Shown one piece after another: positions 1-8,802 of a stretch of 64,000 bases of DNA. The stretch lies in assembly GCA_015487785.1 (NCBI GenBank), contig WFPC01000044.1, positions 1 through 64,000 on the forward strand, read 5' to 3'. Under the pieces are notes generated by a model. That model was not told where the DNA came from, did not search any database, and saw only the letters and a list, made by a program, of their open reading frames with translations. The stretch's first letter is position 1; every line of letters starts with the position of its first letter. Both the position numbers and the translations under genes were made by a program. The stretch is from Gammaproteobacteria bacterium (GTDB lineage Bacteria; Pseudomonadota; Gammaproteobacteria; S012-40).

Positions 1-99
1 GCCTGTGCCATGAGCGACAATGAGGCCGCCCAGCACCTCAACGAGGCACGGGCCGAACTGTTTCGTAACATCAACAAAGCCCAGAACCCGGCCGCCTGA
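1..99 (+). CDS. C-terminal end of an unidentified protein (5' truncated)
   Basis: Frame 1 is open from the first base to a TGA at 97-99, giving 32 residues that end in a polar, helix-prone stretch (…NINKAQNPAA). Base composition and codon use resemble the neighbours, so this is probably the real end of a gene that begins outside the window. The tail is too short to assign a family. It does not look like the end of the radical-SAM enzyme that often accompanies the next two genes. Confidence 0.5.
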   Translation, partial: ACAMSDNEAAQHLNEARAELFRNINKAQNPAA

Positions 100-243
100 C
101 CAGACTCTCTCACCACCGTCCTTCAGGCTCATTTCTGGATTGGAAAGGACTTGACTTGTCTGCCACGACGCGTCCAAAGGTTCGCGCCTCGCAGGTTTCG
201 TCCTATACTTGAGAGATCAGCCGGTTCAGAGAGGAAAATCCCC

Positions 244-1050
244 ATGGAACAGATCCGCCCCCCTGCCGTAGCGGGGATGTTCTACCCCGACGACCCCGAC
301 GAGCTGCGCGCCCAGATACAGGCCTACCTGCGCCAATCCAGTCCCCGTCAGGCCGCCGACGACCTGCGCGCGCTCATCGTGCCCCATGCGGGCTACATCT
401 ATTCCGGCCCGGTGGCCGCCAGCGCCTATCGGCTGCTGGAACCCCTGCGTGAACGCATTCACCGGGTGGCCCTGTTCGGCCCTGCACACAGGGTGGCCTT
501 CCGCGGCCTGGCACTGAGCAGCGCCACGCATTTTCTCACTCCCCTGGGCAAGATTCCACTAGCGCGGGACACGCAACACCGCCTGCTGGCCCACCCCCAG
601 GTCCAGGTGATCGATCAGGCCCATGCCCAGGAACACAGCCTGGAGGTACAATTGCCCTTTCTGCAAATGCTGCTGGACGACTTCAGCCTGATCCCGGTGG
701 TGGTGGGCGAGACCCGGGCGGAAACCGTGGCCGAGGTGATGGAGGATCTGTGGGACGAGCCGGGCCTGCTGCTGGTGGTGAGTTCCGATCTCAGCCATTA
801 TCACGACTACCAGACTGCCCGTCACATGGACAGCGCCACCTCCCAGGCCATCGAGGCCCTGCAGCCGGAACACATCGGTTACGACCAGGCCTGTGGACGC
901 ACACCGCTCAATGGCCTGTTGCTGCTGGCGCGCCGGCACGGCCTGCGAGCGGTAACCCTGGATCAGCGCAACTCCGGCGACACCGCCGGACCGCCGGATC
1001 GCGTGGTGGGCTATGGCGCCTATGCCCTGCTGGCGCAGCAAGCCGCATGA
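244..1050 (+). CDS. AmmeMemoRadiSam system protein B (MEMO1 family)
   Basis: 268-residue MEMO1-family protein, related to class III extradiol dioxygenases. Family landmarks are visible in order: PHAGYIYSG near residue 48, GPAH near 79, EHSLEVQLPFL near 130, SSDLSHY near 180 and CGRTP near 215; these His/Asp/Cys residues form the metal site in characterised MEMO proteins. The ATG at 244 is preceded by GAGAGGA at good spacing; an upstream in-frame start at 151 lacks a ribosome site and adds a basic, non-conserved stretch. The gene overlaps the AMMECR1 gene by 4 nt (ATGA), so the two are translationally coupled. Biochemical role in bacteria is not established. Confidence 0.93.
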   Translation: MEQIRPPAVAGMFYPDDPDELRAQIQAYLRQSSPRQAADDLRALIVPHAGYIYSGPVAASAYRLLEPLRERIHRVALFGPAHRVAFRGLALSSATHFLTPLGKIPLARDTQHRLLAHPQVQVIDQAHAQEHSLEVQLPFLQMLLDDFSLIPVVVGETRAETVAEVMEDLWDEPGLLLVVSSDLSHYHDYQTARHMDSATSQAIEALQPEHIGYDQACGRTPLNGLLLLARRHGLRAVTLDQRNSGDTAGPPDRVVGYGAYALLAQQAA

Positions 1051-1628
1051 TCGACCCGGCCCAACGCGATATCCTGCTGGGCGTCGCCGCCGCCTCCATT
1101 CGCCACGGCCTGCAACGCGGGGAACCCCTGATACCGGAAACCGACGAATTTCCAGTGGCGTTGCAACGCCCCGGCGCCAGTTTCGTGACCCTCACGCTGA
1201 ATGGGCGCCTGCGCGGCTGCATCGGCAGCCTGGAGGCGCTGCGCCCCCTGGTCAAGGACGTAGCTGCCAATGCCTTTGCCGCGGCCTTTTCCGACCCCCG
1301 TTTCCCGACCCTGAGCGCGGCGGAGTATCCCCTCCTGGAGCTGGCAATCTCCGTCCTGGGCCCTGCCGAACCCATGCAGTTCAGCTCCGAGGCCGACCTC
1401 ATCGCCCAACTGCGCCCCGGTGTCGACGGTCTCATCCTGGAAGATGGCACCGGCCATCGCGGCACCTTCCTGCCCAGCGTATGGGAAACCCTGCCCCAGC
1501 CGGCTGAGTTTCTGCGCCAGTTGAAACTCAAGGCAGGCCTGCCGCCGGACTACTGGTCGGACAACTTACGGGTTTCCCGTTATCACACCGAGACTTTCTC
1601 CCGGCCGGTGCGCGACATCCCAGCCTAA
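1047..1628 (+). CDS. AmmeMemoRadiSam system protein A (AMMECR1 domain)
   Basis: 193-residue AMMECR1-domain protein starting at the ATG that overlaps the MEMO stop codon. The conserved LRGCIGSLE segment lies near residue 52 and is the family signature. AMMECR1 and MEMO proteins co-occur with a radical-SAM enzyme in the 'AmmeMemoRadiSam' set and are sometimes fused; here only A and B are adjacent and no radical-SAM gene is in the window. Molecular function is unknown. The gene is convergent with the DUF1178 gene, leaving only 7 bp between the two stops. Confidence 0.92.
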   Translation: MIDPAQRDILLGVAAASIRHGLQRGEPLIPETDEFPVALQRPGASFVTLTLNGRLRGCIGSLEALRPLVKDVAANAFAAAFSDPRFPTLSAAEYPLLELAISVLGPAEPMQFSSEADLIAQLRPGVDGLILEDGTGHRGTFLPSVWETLPQPAEFLRQLKLKAGLPPDYWSDNLRVSRYHTETFSRPVRDIPA

Positions 1629-1635
1629 GCAAGGC

Positions 1636-2064
1636 TCAATGCTGCTTGCGTTTGTCCAGCGATGAAAGGGGCAGGGGCACGGCGTGAATGCCTTCCGCGT
1701 GCAACTCGGCCACCTCCGCGTGGCTGGCGGTGCCATGGATGTTGCGCGCCTCGGCCTCGCCATAGTGAATACGGCGCGCCTCCTCGGCAAAGCGCTCGCC
1801 CACGTGTTCACTGTGCCGCTGCAGATAGTCGCGCAACTGTTGCAGGGCCTGGGCCTGCCGCGCCTTGGCCTCCTCGCGGGCCGGGGACGCCTTGTTAGTG
1901 TTAGTGCGCAAATGACTGGGCGAGGGCACCCGACCAACCTCGTCGCTGTCACACAGGGGGCAGCGCAACAGGCCCTGGCGCAACTGGGCCTCGTAGTCCT
2001 CGGCCGACTGAAACCAGCCTTCGAAAGCATGTTGCCGGCCACAGACCAGGTCGTAGATCAGCAT
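1636..2064 (-). CDS. DUF1178 family protein
   Basis: 142-residue DUF1178 protein. It begins MLIYDLVCGRQHAFEGWF and carries a CPLC pair near residue 35 that, with the upstream Cys/His, could make a zinc ribbon. The middle is Gln/Ala/Arg-rich and likely helical, and the C-terminal half has the family's EEARRIHYGEAE and GTAS segments. The family is widespread in proteobacteria and has no established function. It reads in the same direction as the barrel gene 38 nt upstream and may be co-transcribed with it. Confidence 0.85.
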   Translation of the reverse strand: MLIYDLVCGRQHAFEGWFQSAEDYEAQLRQGLLRCPLCDSDEVGRVPSPSHLRTNTNKASPAREEAKARQAQALQQLRDYLQRHSEHVGERFAEEARRIHYGEAEARNIHGTASHAEVAELHAEGIHAVPLPLSSLDKRKQH

Positions 2065-2102
2065 AATCCCAACATCCGAAAAATCGATCTGGAATCATTC
2101 TA

Positions 2103-2927
2103 TCAAAAATGCACACTGATCCCCACGCTGTCCATGCGCGTGCGTGGCCGGTAGCTGCCGTTGATCGTTTCGGAAGCCTTGAAACGGTAATTCTCGTAAT
2201 AAAGACTGAGCCCCATACGGGGGTTGACGAAGGGCAGTACCCCTTCCAGATCGAAGCGGGCAAACCAGCCCAGATCCTTGCCCGGTTGTATGTCGAGCGT
2301 ATCGTTGGACCCTCGCTGCCAGATCCTTAAGGGATAGTTCAAGCCGATTTGTAGATGGCTGGAGCGACGCCCCTGGCGATGGAACAGACCTGCGGCCACG
2401 CGCACCGTGGTGACCTGGTAACTGGTGCTGAATCCGCTGGCAGCCTGGCCGCTGGCATCGCGGCTGTCGAGCACCCGGCGCAACCACATCTCGAAGGCCA
2501 GACCGGCCTTCAGATCCAGCATGTGCCCCGGAAACAGAAAACCATAGCGTTGCCCCCCCATGGCCTGTAACTTCAGGCCCAGGTAATCGCTGTGGCTGTT
2601 CAACGGCGTGAGGTTGTCCTGCGGATCGCGGGACGCGCCGGCATAGTTCAAGCGCCCCAGATAGAGCCTGCCCCCCAGGCGATAGAGAAAACCGGGATAG
2701 ATACGGCGATGGTTGCTGGCCTCCATGCCAAAGGCCACGCGGGTACCTTTCTCCTCCACCAGGCGCGTGCCATCGCGCAGGTACTCGCGCCACTGGAAAT
2801 ATTCCGAGGCCAGCACCAGCCGTTCCCCGGGCAGGCCGGCCGCGCCCGCCAAGGACGGCACCAGCCCCATGCACAACAGGGCTGCCAGCAGGAACAACTT
2901 CGTTCGGTTTGTCGATCGGCGTGCCAT
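2103..2927 (-). CDS. Predicted outer-membrane beta-barrel protein with signal peptide
   Basis: 274 residues from the ATG at 2927. The N-terminus (MARRSTNRTK then a run of Leu/Ala ending near AGAAG) is a standard Sec signal peptide, which fixes this start over the longer open frame. The mature part alternates polar and aromatic residues in short strands (e.g. LYLGRLNYAG, YGFLFPGHMLDLKAG, MGLSLYYENYRF) and ends with an aromatic Phe (SVGISVHF), the usual C-terminal signal for barrel insertion. I recognise no specific family or substrate. It lies 59 nt downstream of pgpA on the same strand. Confidence 0.75.
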   Translation of the reverse strand: MARRSTNRTKLFLLAALLCMGLVPSLAGAAGLPGERLVLASEYFQWREYLRDGTRLVEEKGTRVAFGMEASNHRRIYPGFLYRLGGRLYLGRLNYAGASRDPQDNLTPLNSHSDYLGLKLQAMGGQRYGFLFPGHMLDLKAGLAFEMWLRRVLDSRDASGQAASGFSTSYQVTTVRVAAGLFHRQGRRSSHLQIGLNYPLRIWQRGSNDTLDIQPGKDLGWFARFDLEGVLPFVNPRMGLSLYYENYRFKASETINGSYRPRTRMDSVGISVHF

Positions 2928-2986
2928 GATATCGTTGTTACGGGCGCTGCCATGCCGTGCTTTAGCACCCCTTTTGCGAGATACCG

Positions 2987-3451
2987 TTATAGCGCAACGA
3001 CGCAGAGGGCGAGTACGATGGCGGCGTAGACACCAGCCAGCACGTCGTCGATCATGATGCCGAAACCGCCTTCGACACGGCGATCCAGCCAGCGAATGGG
3101 CCAGGGCTTCCAGATGTCGAAAAGGCGAAACAGCACGAAGCCCAGCAGCACCCAGCCCCAGCCCGCCGGCGCCCAGGCCATGGTAATGAGATAACCCACC
3201 ACTTCGTCCCACACCAGGCTGGGATGGTCATGCACTCCCATGGCGTCGCTGGTGACTCGGCAGGCCCACACGCCGAGTCCGAAAAACAGCAGGGTGAGCA
3301 ACAGATAAAGGCCCTGATCCAGAGGTTGCAGCAGCAGGTAGAGGGGAATCGCCGCCAGGGTACCGAAAGTGCCCGGCATCCAGGGAGCCAGGCCGACGCC
3401 AAAACCCTGGGCGATCAACCGGGCGAAAAGCTGTTTGGTCTGCTCAGCCAA
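2987..3451 (-). CDS. pgpA: Phosphatidylglycerophosphatase A
   Basis: 154-residue inner-membrane enzyme that dephosphorylates phosphatidylglycerol phosphate to phosphatidylglycerol. Family motifs are clear: GTFGTLAAIPL near residue 28, VWDEVVGYL near 80, RLFDIWKPWPI near 110 and GIMIDDVLAG near 131; the acidic DE and DD pairs are expected to bind Mg2+. Three to four hydrophobic segments are present. The start overlaps the end of thiL by 8 nt, the usual gammaproteobacterial nusB-thiL-pgpA arrangement. Confidence 0.95.
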   Translation of the reverse strand: MAEQTKQLFARLIAQGFGVGLAPWMPGTFGTLAAIPLYLLLQPLDQGLYLLLTLLFFGLGVWACRVTSDAMGVHDHPSLVWDEVVGYLITMAWAPAGWGWVLLGFVLFRLFDIWKPWPIRWLDRRVEGGFGIMIDDVLAGVYAAIVLALCVVAL

Positions 3452-4406
3452 AGTGATCGTAGCCTCCCACCTGCACGGTCTGCACTTGGCCGCTGACGCT
3501 TTCCCAGCGCAGTCCCCTCTCGGCCTCGATCACGCCAATGCGCGCACCACCCCAGCCCCATTGCCGTAGCAGATCCTCGCACATCCCGGCCCGCTCTGGC
3601 GGCGCGGTGAAACAGAGTTCGTAGTCGTCGCCGGCAGTGAGTGGAAAACGCCACCCCCCCAGGGCCGACAGCCGTTGGCGCAGGACCTGGGACAAGGGCA
3701 GGTGTTCGGCCCACAGGCGGGCGCCGACCCCGCTGGCTTGCAGGATGTGCCCCAGATCGGCCAGCAGACCGTCGGAGATGTCGATAGCGGCGCTGGCCAG
3801 GCCGAGCAACGCCTGGCCCTCGCTCACGCGCGGACTGGGCCGGTGCAGACGCCGCAGACAGGCTTCGGCCTGTTGCGGCGGCAAATCCAGCTCGCCCAGT
3901 GCCAGTTTCAAGCCCAGGCCGGCATCACCCACGGGGCCGGTCACATAGATGAAATCGCCGACCCGGGCGCCGCTGCGGCGCAGGGCACGCCCCGGTGTCA
4001 CGAAGCCGCTGATCTGCACGGTCACGGCGAGGGGACCGCGGGTGGTGTCGCCTCCCACCAGCCGCACTCCGTGCTGCTGCGCCAGACAGTGGAATCCGCG
4101 ACAGAACGCCGCCAGCCAGGCCTCGTCGACATGGGGCAGGCTCAGGGCCAGGATGGCCCAGGCGGGCTCTGCCCCCATGGCCGCCAGATCGCTGAGGTTG
4201 ACCGCCAGGGCTTTGTGGCCAATGGCCTCGGCCGGTGTGTTCTCCGGAAAATGCACCCCGGCCAGCAGGGTGTCCACCGCCAGCACCAGTTGCCGTTGCG
4301 CCGGCACCTGCACCAGGGCGGCGTCGTCGCCCACCCCCAGCACCACATCGGCGCGCGTCGCTCCCAGGTCGGCGAAGTGACGACGGATGAGGCCAAATTC
4401 GGACAT
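3444..4406 (-). CDS. thiL: Thiamine-monophosphate kinase
   Basis: 320-residue ATP-dependent kinase making thiamine diphosphate from thiamine monophosphate. Motifs are in the expected order: GVGDDAAL near residue 24, AVDTLLAGVHF near 43, NLSDLAAMGA near 67, GGDTTRG near 115 and IDISDGL near 200. The start ATG overlaps the nusB stop (TGATG). A much longer open frame runs upstream but covers nusB in another frame, so the short form is right. The window also holds thiO, which supplies the thiazole precursor, so part of thiamine synthesis is encoded at two places here. Confidence 0.96.
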   Translation of the reverse strand: MSEFGLIRRHFADLGATRADVVLGVGDDAALVQVPAQRQLVLAVDTLLAGVHFPENTPAEAIGHKALAVNLSDLAAMGAEPAWAILALSLPHVDEAWLAAFCRGFHCLAQQHGVRLVGGDTTRGPLAVTVQISGFVTPGRALRRSGARVGDFIYVTGPVGDAGLGLKLALGELDLPPQQAEACLRRLHRPSPRVSEGQALLGLASAAIDISDGLLADLGHILQASGVGARLWAEHLPLSQVLRQRLSALGGWRFPLTAGDDYELCFTAPPERAGMCEDLLRQWGWGGARIGVIEAERGLRWESVSGQVQTVQVGGYDHFG

Positions 4407-4870
4407 CAGCGCCGGGCGTTCACTTCCATCGCCCGTACCTGCCGGGCCAGCTTGTCCAGCACGCCGTTGACGAAACGGTGGCCTTCCACCGCGCCGAAGC
4501 GTTTGCTCAGGTCCAGGGCCTCGTTGATCACCACGCGGTAGGGAATATCGGGACGATGCAGTAGCTCGAAGGCCGCCAGACGCAAGACCGCCTGTTCCAC
4601 CGGGTCCACCTCGTGCAAGGGGCGGGACACCAGCTTCTGCAGGGCCTGATCCAACTCGTCCAGGTGTTGGGCCACACCGAACAGCAGTTGATGGAAATAG
4701 TCCAGGTCGAGCTTGTTCCCCTGTTCCTCGCGGAACTGAGCCTCGATTTCGGCAATGGGCTGGCCAGCGAGCCGCCATTGATAGAGCGCCTGCACCGCGG
4801 CCCGCCGGGCACGGCGGCGTGCGGCAGCCAGCTTGCTGTTGCCGCGCTTGTCGGGATAGACCGTGGTCAA
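4406..4870 (-). CDS. nusB: Transcription antitermination factor NusB
   Basis: 154-residue all-helical NusB, which binds boxA RNA with NusE (S10) to promote rRNA antitermination. The sequence shows the Arg-rich N-terminus ([18 protein letters not shown]), the [13 protein letters not shown] core as [10 protein letters not shown], and the [11 protein letters not shown] segment near residue 112. It overlaps ribH by 4 nt and thiL by 1 nt within the compact rib-nusB-thiL-pgpA run, a conserved gene order in proteobacteria. Confidence 0.95.
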   Translation of the reverse strand: MTTVYPDKRGNSKLAAARRRARRAAVQALYQWRLAGQPIAEIEAQFREEQGNKLDLDYFHQLLFGVAQHLDELDQALQKLVSRPLHEVDPVEQAVLRLAAFELLHRPDIPYRVVINEALDLSKRFGAVEGHRFVNGVLDKLARQVRAMEVNARR

Positions 4871-5340
4871 GGCAGCTTCCGCAGCAGGTTGACCATTTCG
4901 ATGGCCGACAAGGCCGCCTCGGCACCCTTGTTACCGGCCTTGGTGCCGGCCCGCTCGATGGCTTGCTCGATGGTGTCCACGGTGAGCACACCGAAAGCCA
5001 GCGGAATGTCGTGGTCCAGCGCCACCCGGCTCAGGCCCTTAGTGCATTCACCGGCCACGTAGTCGAAGTGGGGGGTACCACCGCGGATCACCACCCCCAG
5101 GGCAATCAGGGCATCGTAGCGCTTGCTGGCAGCCAGGCGCTTGAGCGTGAGCGGCAGCTCGAAGGCGCCCGGCACCCGCACCACGGTGAGGTTGCTGGCC
5201 TTGGCGCCGTGGCGCAGCAGAGTGTCCACCGCGCCCTGCAACAGGCTCTCGCCGATGTAGCCGTTGAACCGACTGAGGACCAGGCCGAAACGGCCGCCAC
5301 TGAGAGTCAGATCGCCTTCGATGGTTTGTATTTGTGTCAT
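4867..5340 (-). CDS. ribH: 6,7-dimethyl-8-ribityllumazine synthase
   Basis: 157-residue penultimate riboflavin enzyme; it condenses 3,4-dihydroxy-2-butanone 4-phosphate with the pyrimidinedione. Substrate-site motifs are present: RFN near residue 24, VPGAFELP near 56, GGTPHFDYV near 84 (with the catalytic-type His) and FGVLT near 115. It starts at an ATG overlapping the preceding stop (ATGA) and is flanked by nusB and the ribB-type gene. Together with ribD and ribE it completes most of the pathway in one transcription unit. Confidence 0.96.
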   Translation of the reverse strand: MTQIQTIEGDLTLSGGRFGLVLSRFNGYIGESLLQGAVDTLLRHGAKASNLTVVRVPGAFELPLTLKRLAASKRYDALIALGVVIRGGTPHFDYVAGECTKGLSRVALDHDIPLAFGVLTVDTIEQAIERAGTKAGNKGAEAALSAIEMVNLLRKLP

Positions 5341-6488
5341 GCTGTGATTTCTCTCGTTTGACTGTCGCCGACGCCCTCGACGCCGACATATTCACACACT
5401 TCCAGGCCAAAGCCGGACAGGGCGTGCAGACGCCTGGGCGCACCGATCACCCGCATCCGCCGCACGCCGATGTCCAGCAGGATTTGTGCCCCGACACCAT
5501 AACTGCGCAGGTCCGGCGGCGTTTCCGGCTGGGGCAGTCTGCCTCCCTGATCCAGCATCTGGCAATGGCGGATGCGCCGGATCAGGTCGTCGCTGGATTC
5601 CGTCTTGCGCAACAGCACCAGTACCCCGCCCTCCCGGGCAATGGCCGCCATGGCCTTGCGCACCGGCAGTGGGAAACCTTCGCGACGCCCGCCCAGCACA
5701 TCGGCGATATCGTGGCGCATGTGTACTCGCACCAGGGTGGGCTGCTCGGGATCGATCTCGCCCCGCACCAGGGCCAGGTGAACCTCGTCCTCGATCTGGT
5801 CACGATAGGCCAGCAGACGGAATTCGCCGAATTCGGTGGGCAGACGGCAGGCGGCCACCCGGCTCACGGTCTGTTCGTGGCGTATGCGGTATTCGATAAG
5901 GTCGGCCACGGTACCGATCTTGAGCCCGTGTTCGGCGGCGAAGGCCTCCAGGTCGGGCCGCCGGGCCATGCTGCCGTCTTCCTTCAGAATTTCCACGATC
6001 ACCGCGGCCGGCTCCAGCCCGGCCAGGCGGGCCAGGTCACAGCCAGCCTCGGTGTGTCCGGCCCGGCTCAGTACGCCGCCCGGCTGGGCCATGAGGGGAA
6101 ACACGTGGCCAGGCTGAACCAGATCCTCGGGCACCGCATCGGGTGCCACTGCGGTGCGTATGGTCACCGCACGGTCGGCCGCCGAGATGCCCGTGGTCAC
6201 GCCCCGCGCGGCCTCGATGGAGACGGTGAAGTTGGTACCGTGCTTGTCGTTGGTGTCGCTCACCATCAGCGGCAGCTTGAGTTGCCGGCAGCGTTCCTGG
6301 GTGAGGGTGAGGCAGATCAGGCCGCGCCCGTAGCGGGCCATGAAATTGATGTCTTCGGGCCGCACCCACTGGGCGGCCATGATGAGGTCGCCTTCGTTCT
6401 CGCGATCCTCATCGTCCATCAACACCACCATCTTGCCCTGGCGGATGTCTTCGATGATGTCGGCAATGGGGCTCAGCGGCGTGCTCAC
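5337..6488 (-). CDS. ribB: 3,4-dihydroxy-2-butanone-4-phosphate synthase with degenerate GTP cyclohydrolase II domain (RibBX-type)
   Basis: 383 residues from a GTG start at 6488 that overlaps the ribE stop (GTGA). The N-terminal ~200 residues are an intact DHBP synthase: [11 protein letters not shown] near residue 26, then GHVFPL and GHTEA near 140-155, holding the acidic and His residues needed for Mg2+ and catalysis. The C-terminal ~180 residues align by layout to GTP cyclohydrolase II, but the three zinc cysteines of that enzyme (C-x10-C-x-C after VHSE) are absent: the equivalent stretch reads [13 protein letters not shown]. Cyclohydrolase activity is therefore unlikely and a separate ribA should exist elsewhere. 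Confidence 0.93.
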   Translation of the reverse strand: MSTPLSPIADIIEDIRQGKMVVLMDDEDRENEGDLIMAAQWVRPEDINFMARYGRGLICLTLTQERCRQLKLPLMVSDTNDKHGTNFTVSIEAARGVTTGISAADRAVTIRTAVAPDAVPEDLVQPGHVFPLMAQPGGVLSRAGHTEAGCDLARLAGLEPAAVIVEILKEDGSMARRPDLEAFAAEHGLKIGTVADLIEYRIRHEQTVSRVAACRLPTEFGEFRLLAYRDQIEDEVHLALVRGEIDPEQPTLVRVHMRHDIADVLGGRREGFPLPVRKAMAAIAREGGVLVLLRKTESSDDLIRRIRHCQMLDQGGRLPQPETPPDLRSYGVGAQILLDIGVRRMRVIGAPRRLHALSGFGLEVCEYVGVEGVGDSQTREITA

Positions 6489-7138
6489 GGCTTGAACCCG
6501 TGCCGGACCAGAAAAGCCTCGTCGATGCCGCCCGTGTCGGCCGCGGCCCCACCCTGCATCAGCCGTTCCAGGTAACGGGCGATGAGATCCACTTCCAGGT
6601 TGACCCGCCGGCCGGGCCGGTACCCGCCCAGGGTGGTGACGGCGAGGGTATGGGGCACGATATTGAGTTCGAACTCGGCGCCGGCCACGCGGTTGACGGT
6701 GAGGCTTACACCGTCGACACAGATGGAGCCCTTTTCGGCGATGTAGCGCGCCAGTTCGTCGGGAGCACGCAGGCGCAAGCGCACCGAGCGGCCCTCGTCC
6801 CAGCGTTGCAGCACCTGACCGACGCCATCCACGTGACCACTGACCAGGTGTCCTCCCAGGGGGGTGGCGAGGGTGAGTGCCTTCTCCAGGTTGACCGCAT
6901 CGCCCACGACCAGCTCGCCGAGCACCGTGCGCGCCAGGGTTTCGGCGGAAACATCGGCCACGAAACCGTCCGCATCCAATTCCACCGCGGTGAGGCACAC
7001 GCCGCTGACGGCGATACTATCGCCCCGCTGCACCTCGTCCAGCGCCAGATCTCCACTGTGGATGCTCAGACGGGCGTCTTCGCCGCGTCGTTCCAGGGTG
7101 TGGATCCGGCCCACGGCCTGGATCAAACCGGTAAACAT
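6485..7138 (-). CDS. ribE: Riboflavin synthase (alpha subunit)
   Basis: 217-residue riboflavin synthase, which dismutates two lumazines to riboflavin. It starts with the family's MFTGLIQAVG and has two lumazine-binding repeats, each with a GDS/GSICVDGVSLT-type motif (GDSIAVSGVCLT near residue 40 and KGSICVDGVSLTV near 135). It ends in a typical helix with IARYLERL. It lies 1 nt downstream of ribD and overlaps the next gene by 4 nt. The product is called RibC in E. coli usage. Confidence 0.96.
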   Translation of the reverse strand: MFTGLIQAVGRIHTLERRGEDARLSIHSGDLALDEVQRGDSIAVSGVCLTAVELDADGFVADVSAETLARTVLGELVVGDAVNLEKALTLATPLGGHLVSGHVDGVGQVLQRWDEGRSVRLRLRAPDELARYIAEKGSICVDGVSLTVNRVAGAEFELNIVPHTLAVTTLGGYRPGRRVNLEVDLIARYLERLMQGGAAADTGGIDEAFLVRHGFKP

Positions 7139-7139
7139 G

Positions 7140-8240
7140 TTATGTGGTCACCTCGTGATAAATCGGTCGCGCCCGTATGCGCCAGTCCTCGCCCAGCGGA
7201 CGCAGCTCGTCTATCTGCAGCCGCCGCACCTGGCTCATCCGCTCCAGGCCCGGCAGGTGGAAGGCTCCCAGGGCCCCATCCCCCATGAGTACGGGCGCCA
7301 GGTAGACGATGATCTCGTCCACCAGCCCGGCGGCCAGCAGGGCGCCGTTGAGACCAGCACCGGCCTCCACCTGTATTTCGTTGATTTCGCGCCGCGCCAG
7401 TTCCTTCAGCAAGGCGCGCAGATCCACCCGTGCATTTTTTCCTGGCAGAGCCAGCACCTCGGCGCCAGCCAGCGGTCGTTGCTCGCACCGCGCCACCAAC
7501 ACTGGGGCACCGCCGTCATGCAGCATGCGCAGTTTCCCGTGCAGGCGCGCGCGGCCATCCACCACCACCCGCAGGGGCTGGCGCGTGACCTCGCTCCCCA
7601 GTTCCTCGGCGCGCAGGTCCAGCCTGGGGTCGTCGGCCAGTACCGTGCCACTGCCGCTGAGCAGGGCATCGGCCCGCGCGCGCAGCCGTTGCACGTCGGC
7701 CCGGGCCGGCGCCGCAGTAATCCAGCGGCTCTCGCCCGAGGCCATGGCACTGCGCCCGTCCAGGCTCAGGGCCAGCTTGAGCCGCACCCAGGGCAGGCCT
7801 TCCCGCATGCGCTTGACGAAGCCGCGGTTGAGGGCCTCGGCCTCGTCGACCATGAGTCCCTGGGCGGTATCCACCCCGGCCTCTGCCAGACGCCGCAGAC
7901 CACGCCCCGCCACCCGAGGATTGGGATCGACCATGGCCGCCACCACCCGCCGCACGCCAGCGGCGATCAAGGCATCGGCACAGGGCGGCGTGCGACCATG
8001 ATGGCTGCAGGGCTCCAGGCTCACATAGGCGGTGCTGCCCGCGGCCTGCGCCCCCGCCACCCGCAGGGCTTCCGCCTCGGCATGGGGCGCGCCGGCCTGC
8101 CGGTGCCAGCCCTCGCCGACGACGCGTCCCTCCCGCACCAGCACACAGCCCACCCGCGGGTTGGGGTGCGGGCTGATCACGGGCCGTCGGGCCAGTACCA
8201 GGGCACGGGCCATGTAAAGGTGATCCGCTGCGCTGAACAT
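7140..8240 (-). CDS. ribD: Bifunctional diaminohydroxyphosphoribosylaminopyrimidine deaminase / 5-amino-6-(5-phosphoribosylamino)uracil reductase
   Basis: 366 residues with the usual two domains. Residues 1-145 are a cytidine-deaminase-like zinc domain with HAEAEAL near 54 and PCSHHGRTPPC near 78. Residues ~150-366 are the NADPH reductase, with VRLKLALSLDGR near 150 and the glycine-rich segment around EAGAGLNGALL. It catalyses the second and third steps after GTP ring opening. It follows nrdR by 9 nt; I see no FMN-riboswitch-like leader. Confidence 0.96.
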   Translation of the reverse strand: MFSAADHLYMARALVLARRPVISPHPNPRVGCVLVREGRVVGEGWHRQAGAPHAEAEALRVAGAQAAGSTAYVSLEPCSHHGRTPPCADALIAAGVRRVVAAMVDPNPRVAGRGLRRLAEAGVDTAQGLMVDEAEALNRGFVKRMREGLPWVRLKLALSLDGRSAMASGESRWITAAPARADVQRLRARADALLSGSGTVLADDPRLDLRAEELGSEVTRQPLRVVVDGRARLHGKLRMLHDGGAPVLVARCEQRPLAGAEVLALPGKNARVDLRALLKELARREINEIQVEAGAGLNGALLAAGLVDEIIVYLAPVLMGDGALGAFHLPGLERMSQVRRLQIDELRPLGEDWRIRARPIYHEVTT

Positions 8241-8249
8241 GCTGCGGGC

Positions 8250-8759
8250 TCAGTCCGGGTCGTCGTCCGGCAACAGCGAGATCTGCTTGCGCCGGGCCTC
8301 GGCGGAAGGCTCCTTTTCCAGCTTTTCGATTTCCTCGCGGAAGGCGTGCATGTCCTGAAAACGGCGATATACCGAGGCGAAACGGATATAGGCCACTTCG
8401 TCGAGATTGCGCAGTTCGTGCATCACCCATTCGCCCAGGCGGTCGGCCTTGATCTCGCGCTCGCCACTGGCGCGCAGCTTGCGCTGGATGCCGTGGATGG
8501 CCGCCTCCACCCGTTCGGTGTCCACCGGCCGCTTCTCCAATGCCCGCAGCATGCCGGCGCGCAGTTTCTGCTCGTCGTAGGGCTCCCGACTGCCGTCGCG
8601 CTTGACGATCTGCGGCATCACCAGTTCCGCGCTCTCGAAGGTGGTAAAACGCTCGGCGCAGGTGAGACACTCGCGCCGCCGGCGCACCTGATTGCCTTCA
8701 CTGGCCAGGCGGGAATCGATCACCTTGGTATCGGCCGCACCACAGAATGGACATCGCAT
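8250..8759 (-). CDS. nrdR: Transcriptional repressor NrdR
   Basis: 169-residue regulator of ribonucleotide reductase genes. The N-terminus has the zinc ribbon MRCPFC…CLTC (residues 1-35), followed by an ATP-cone domain ([16 protein letters not shown] near 49) that senses ATP/dATP. The Asp-rich C-terminal tail is typical of gammaproteobacterial NrdR. It sits between glyA and ribD, a conserved neighbourhood. No NrdR box search was possible outside the window. Confidence 0.96.
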   Translation of the reverse strand: MRCPFCGAADTKVIDSRLASEGNQVRRRRECLTCAERFTTFESAELVMPQIVKRDGSREPYDEQKLRAGMLRALEKRPVDTERVEAAIHGIQRKLRASGEREIKADRLGEWVMHELRNLDEVAYIRFASVYRRFQDMHAFREEIEKLEKEPSAEARRKQISLLPDDDPD

Positions 8760-8802
8760 CCCTGGGTCCTCCCGGCAGGTTCGCCCACAATCTTCCGTCT
8801 AT

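Noticed and set aside
8241..8249. FMN riboswitch for the riboflavin genes
   Set aside because: ribD starts 9 nt after nrdR and no long structured leader precedes any rib gene here.
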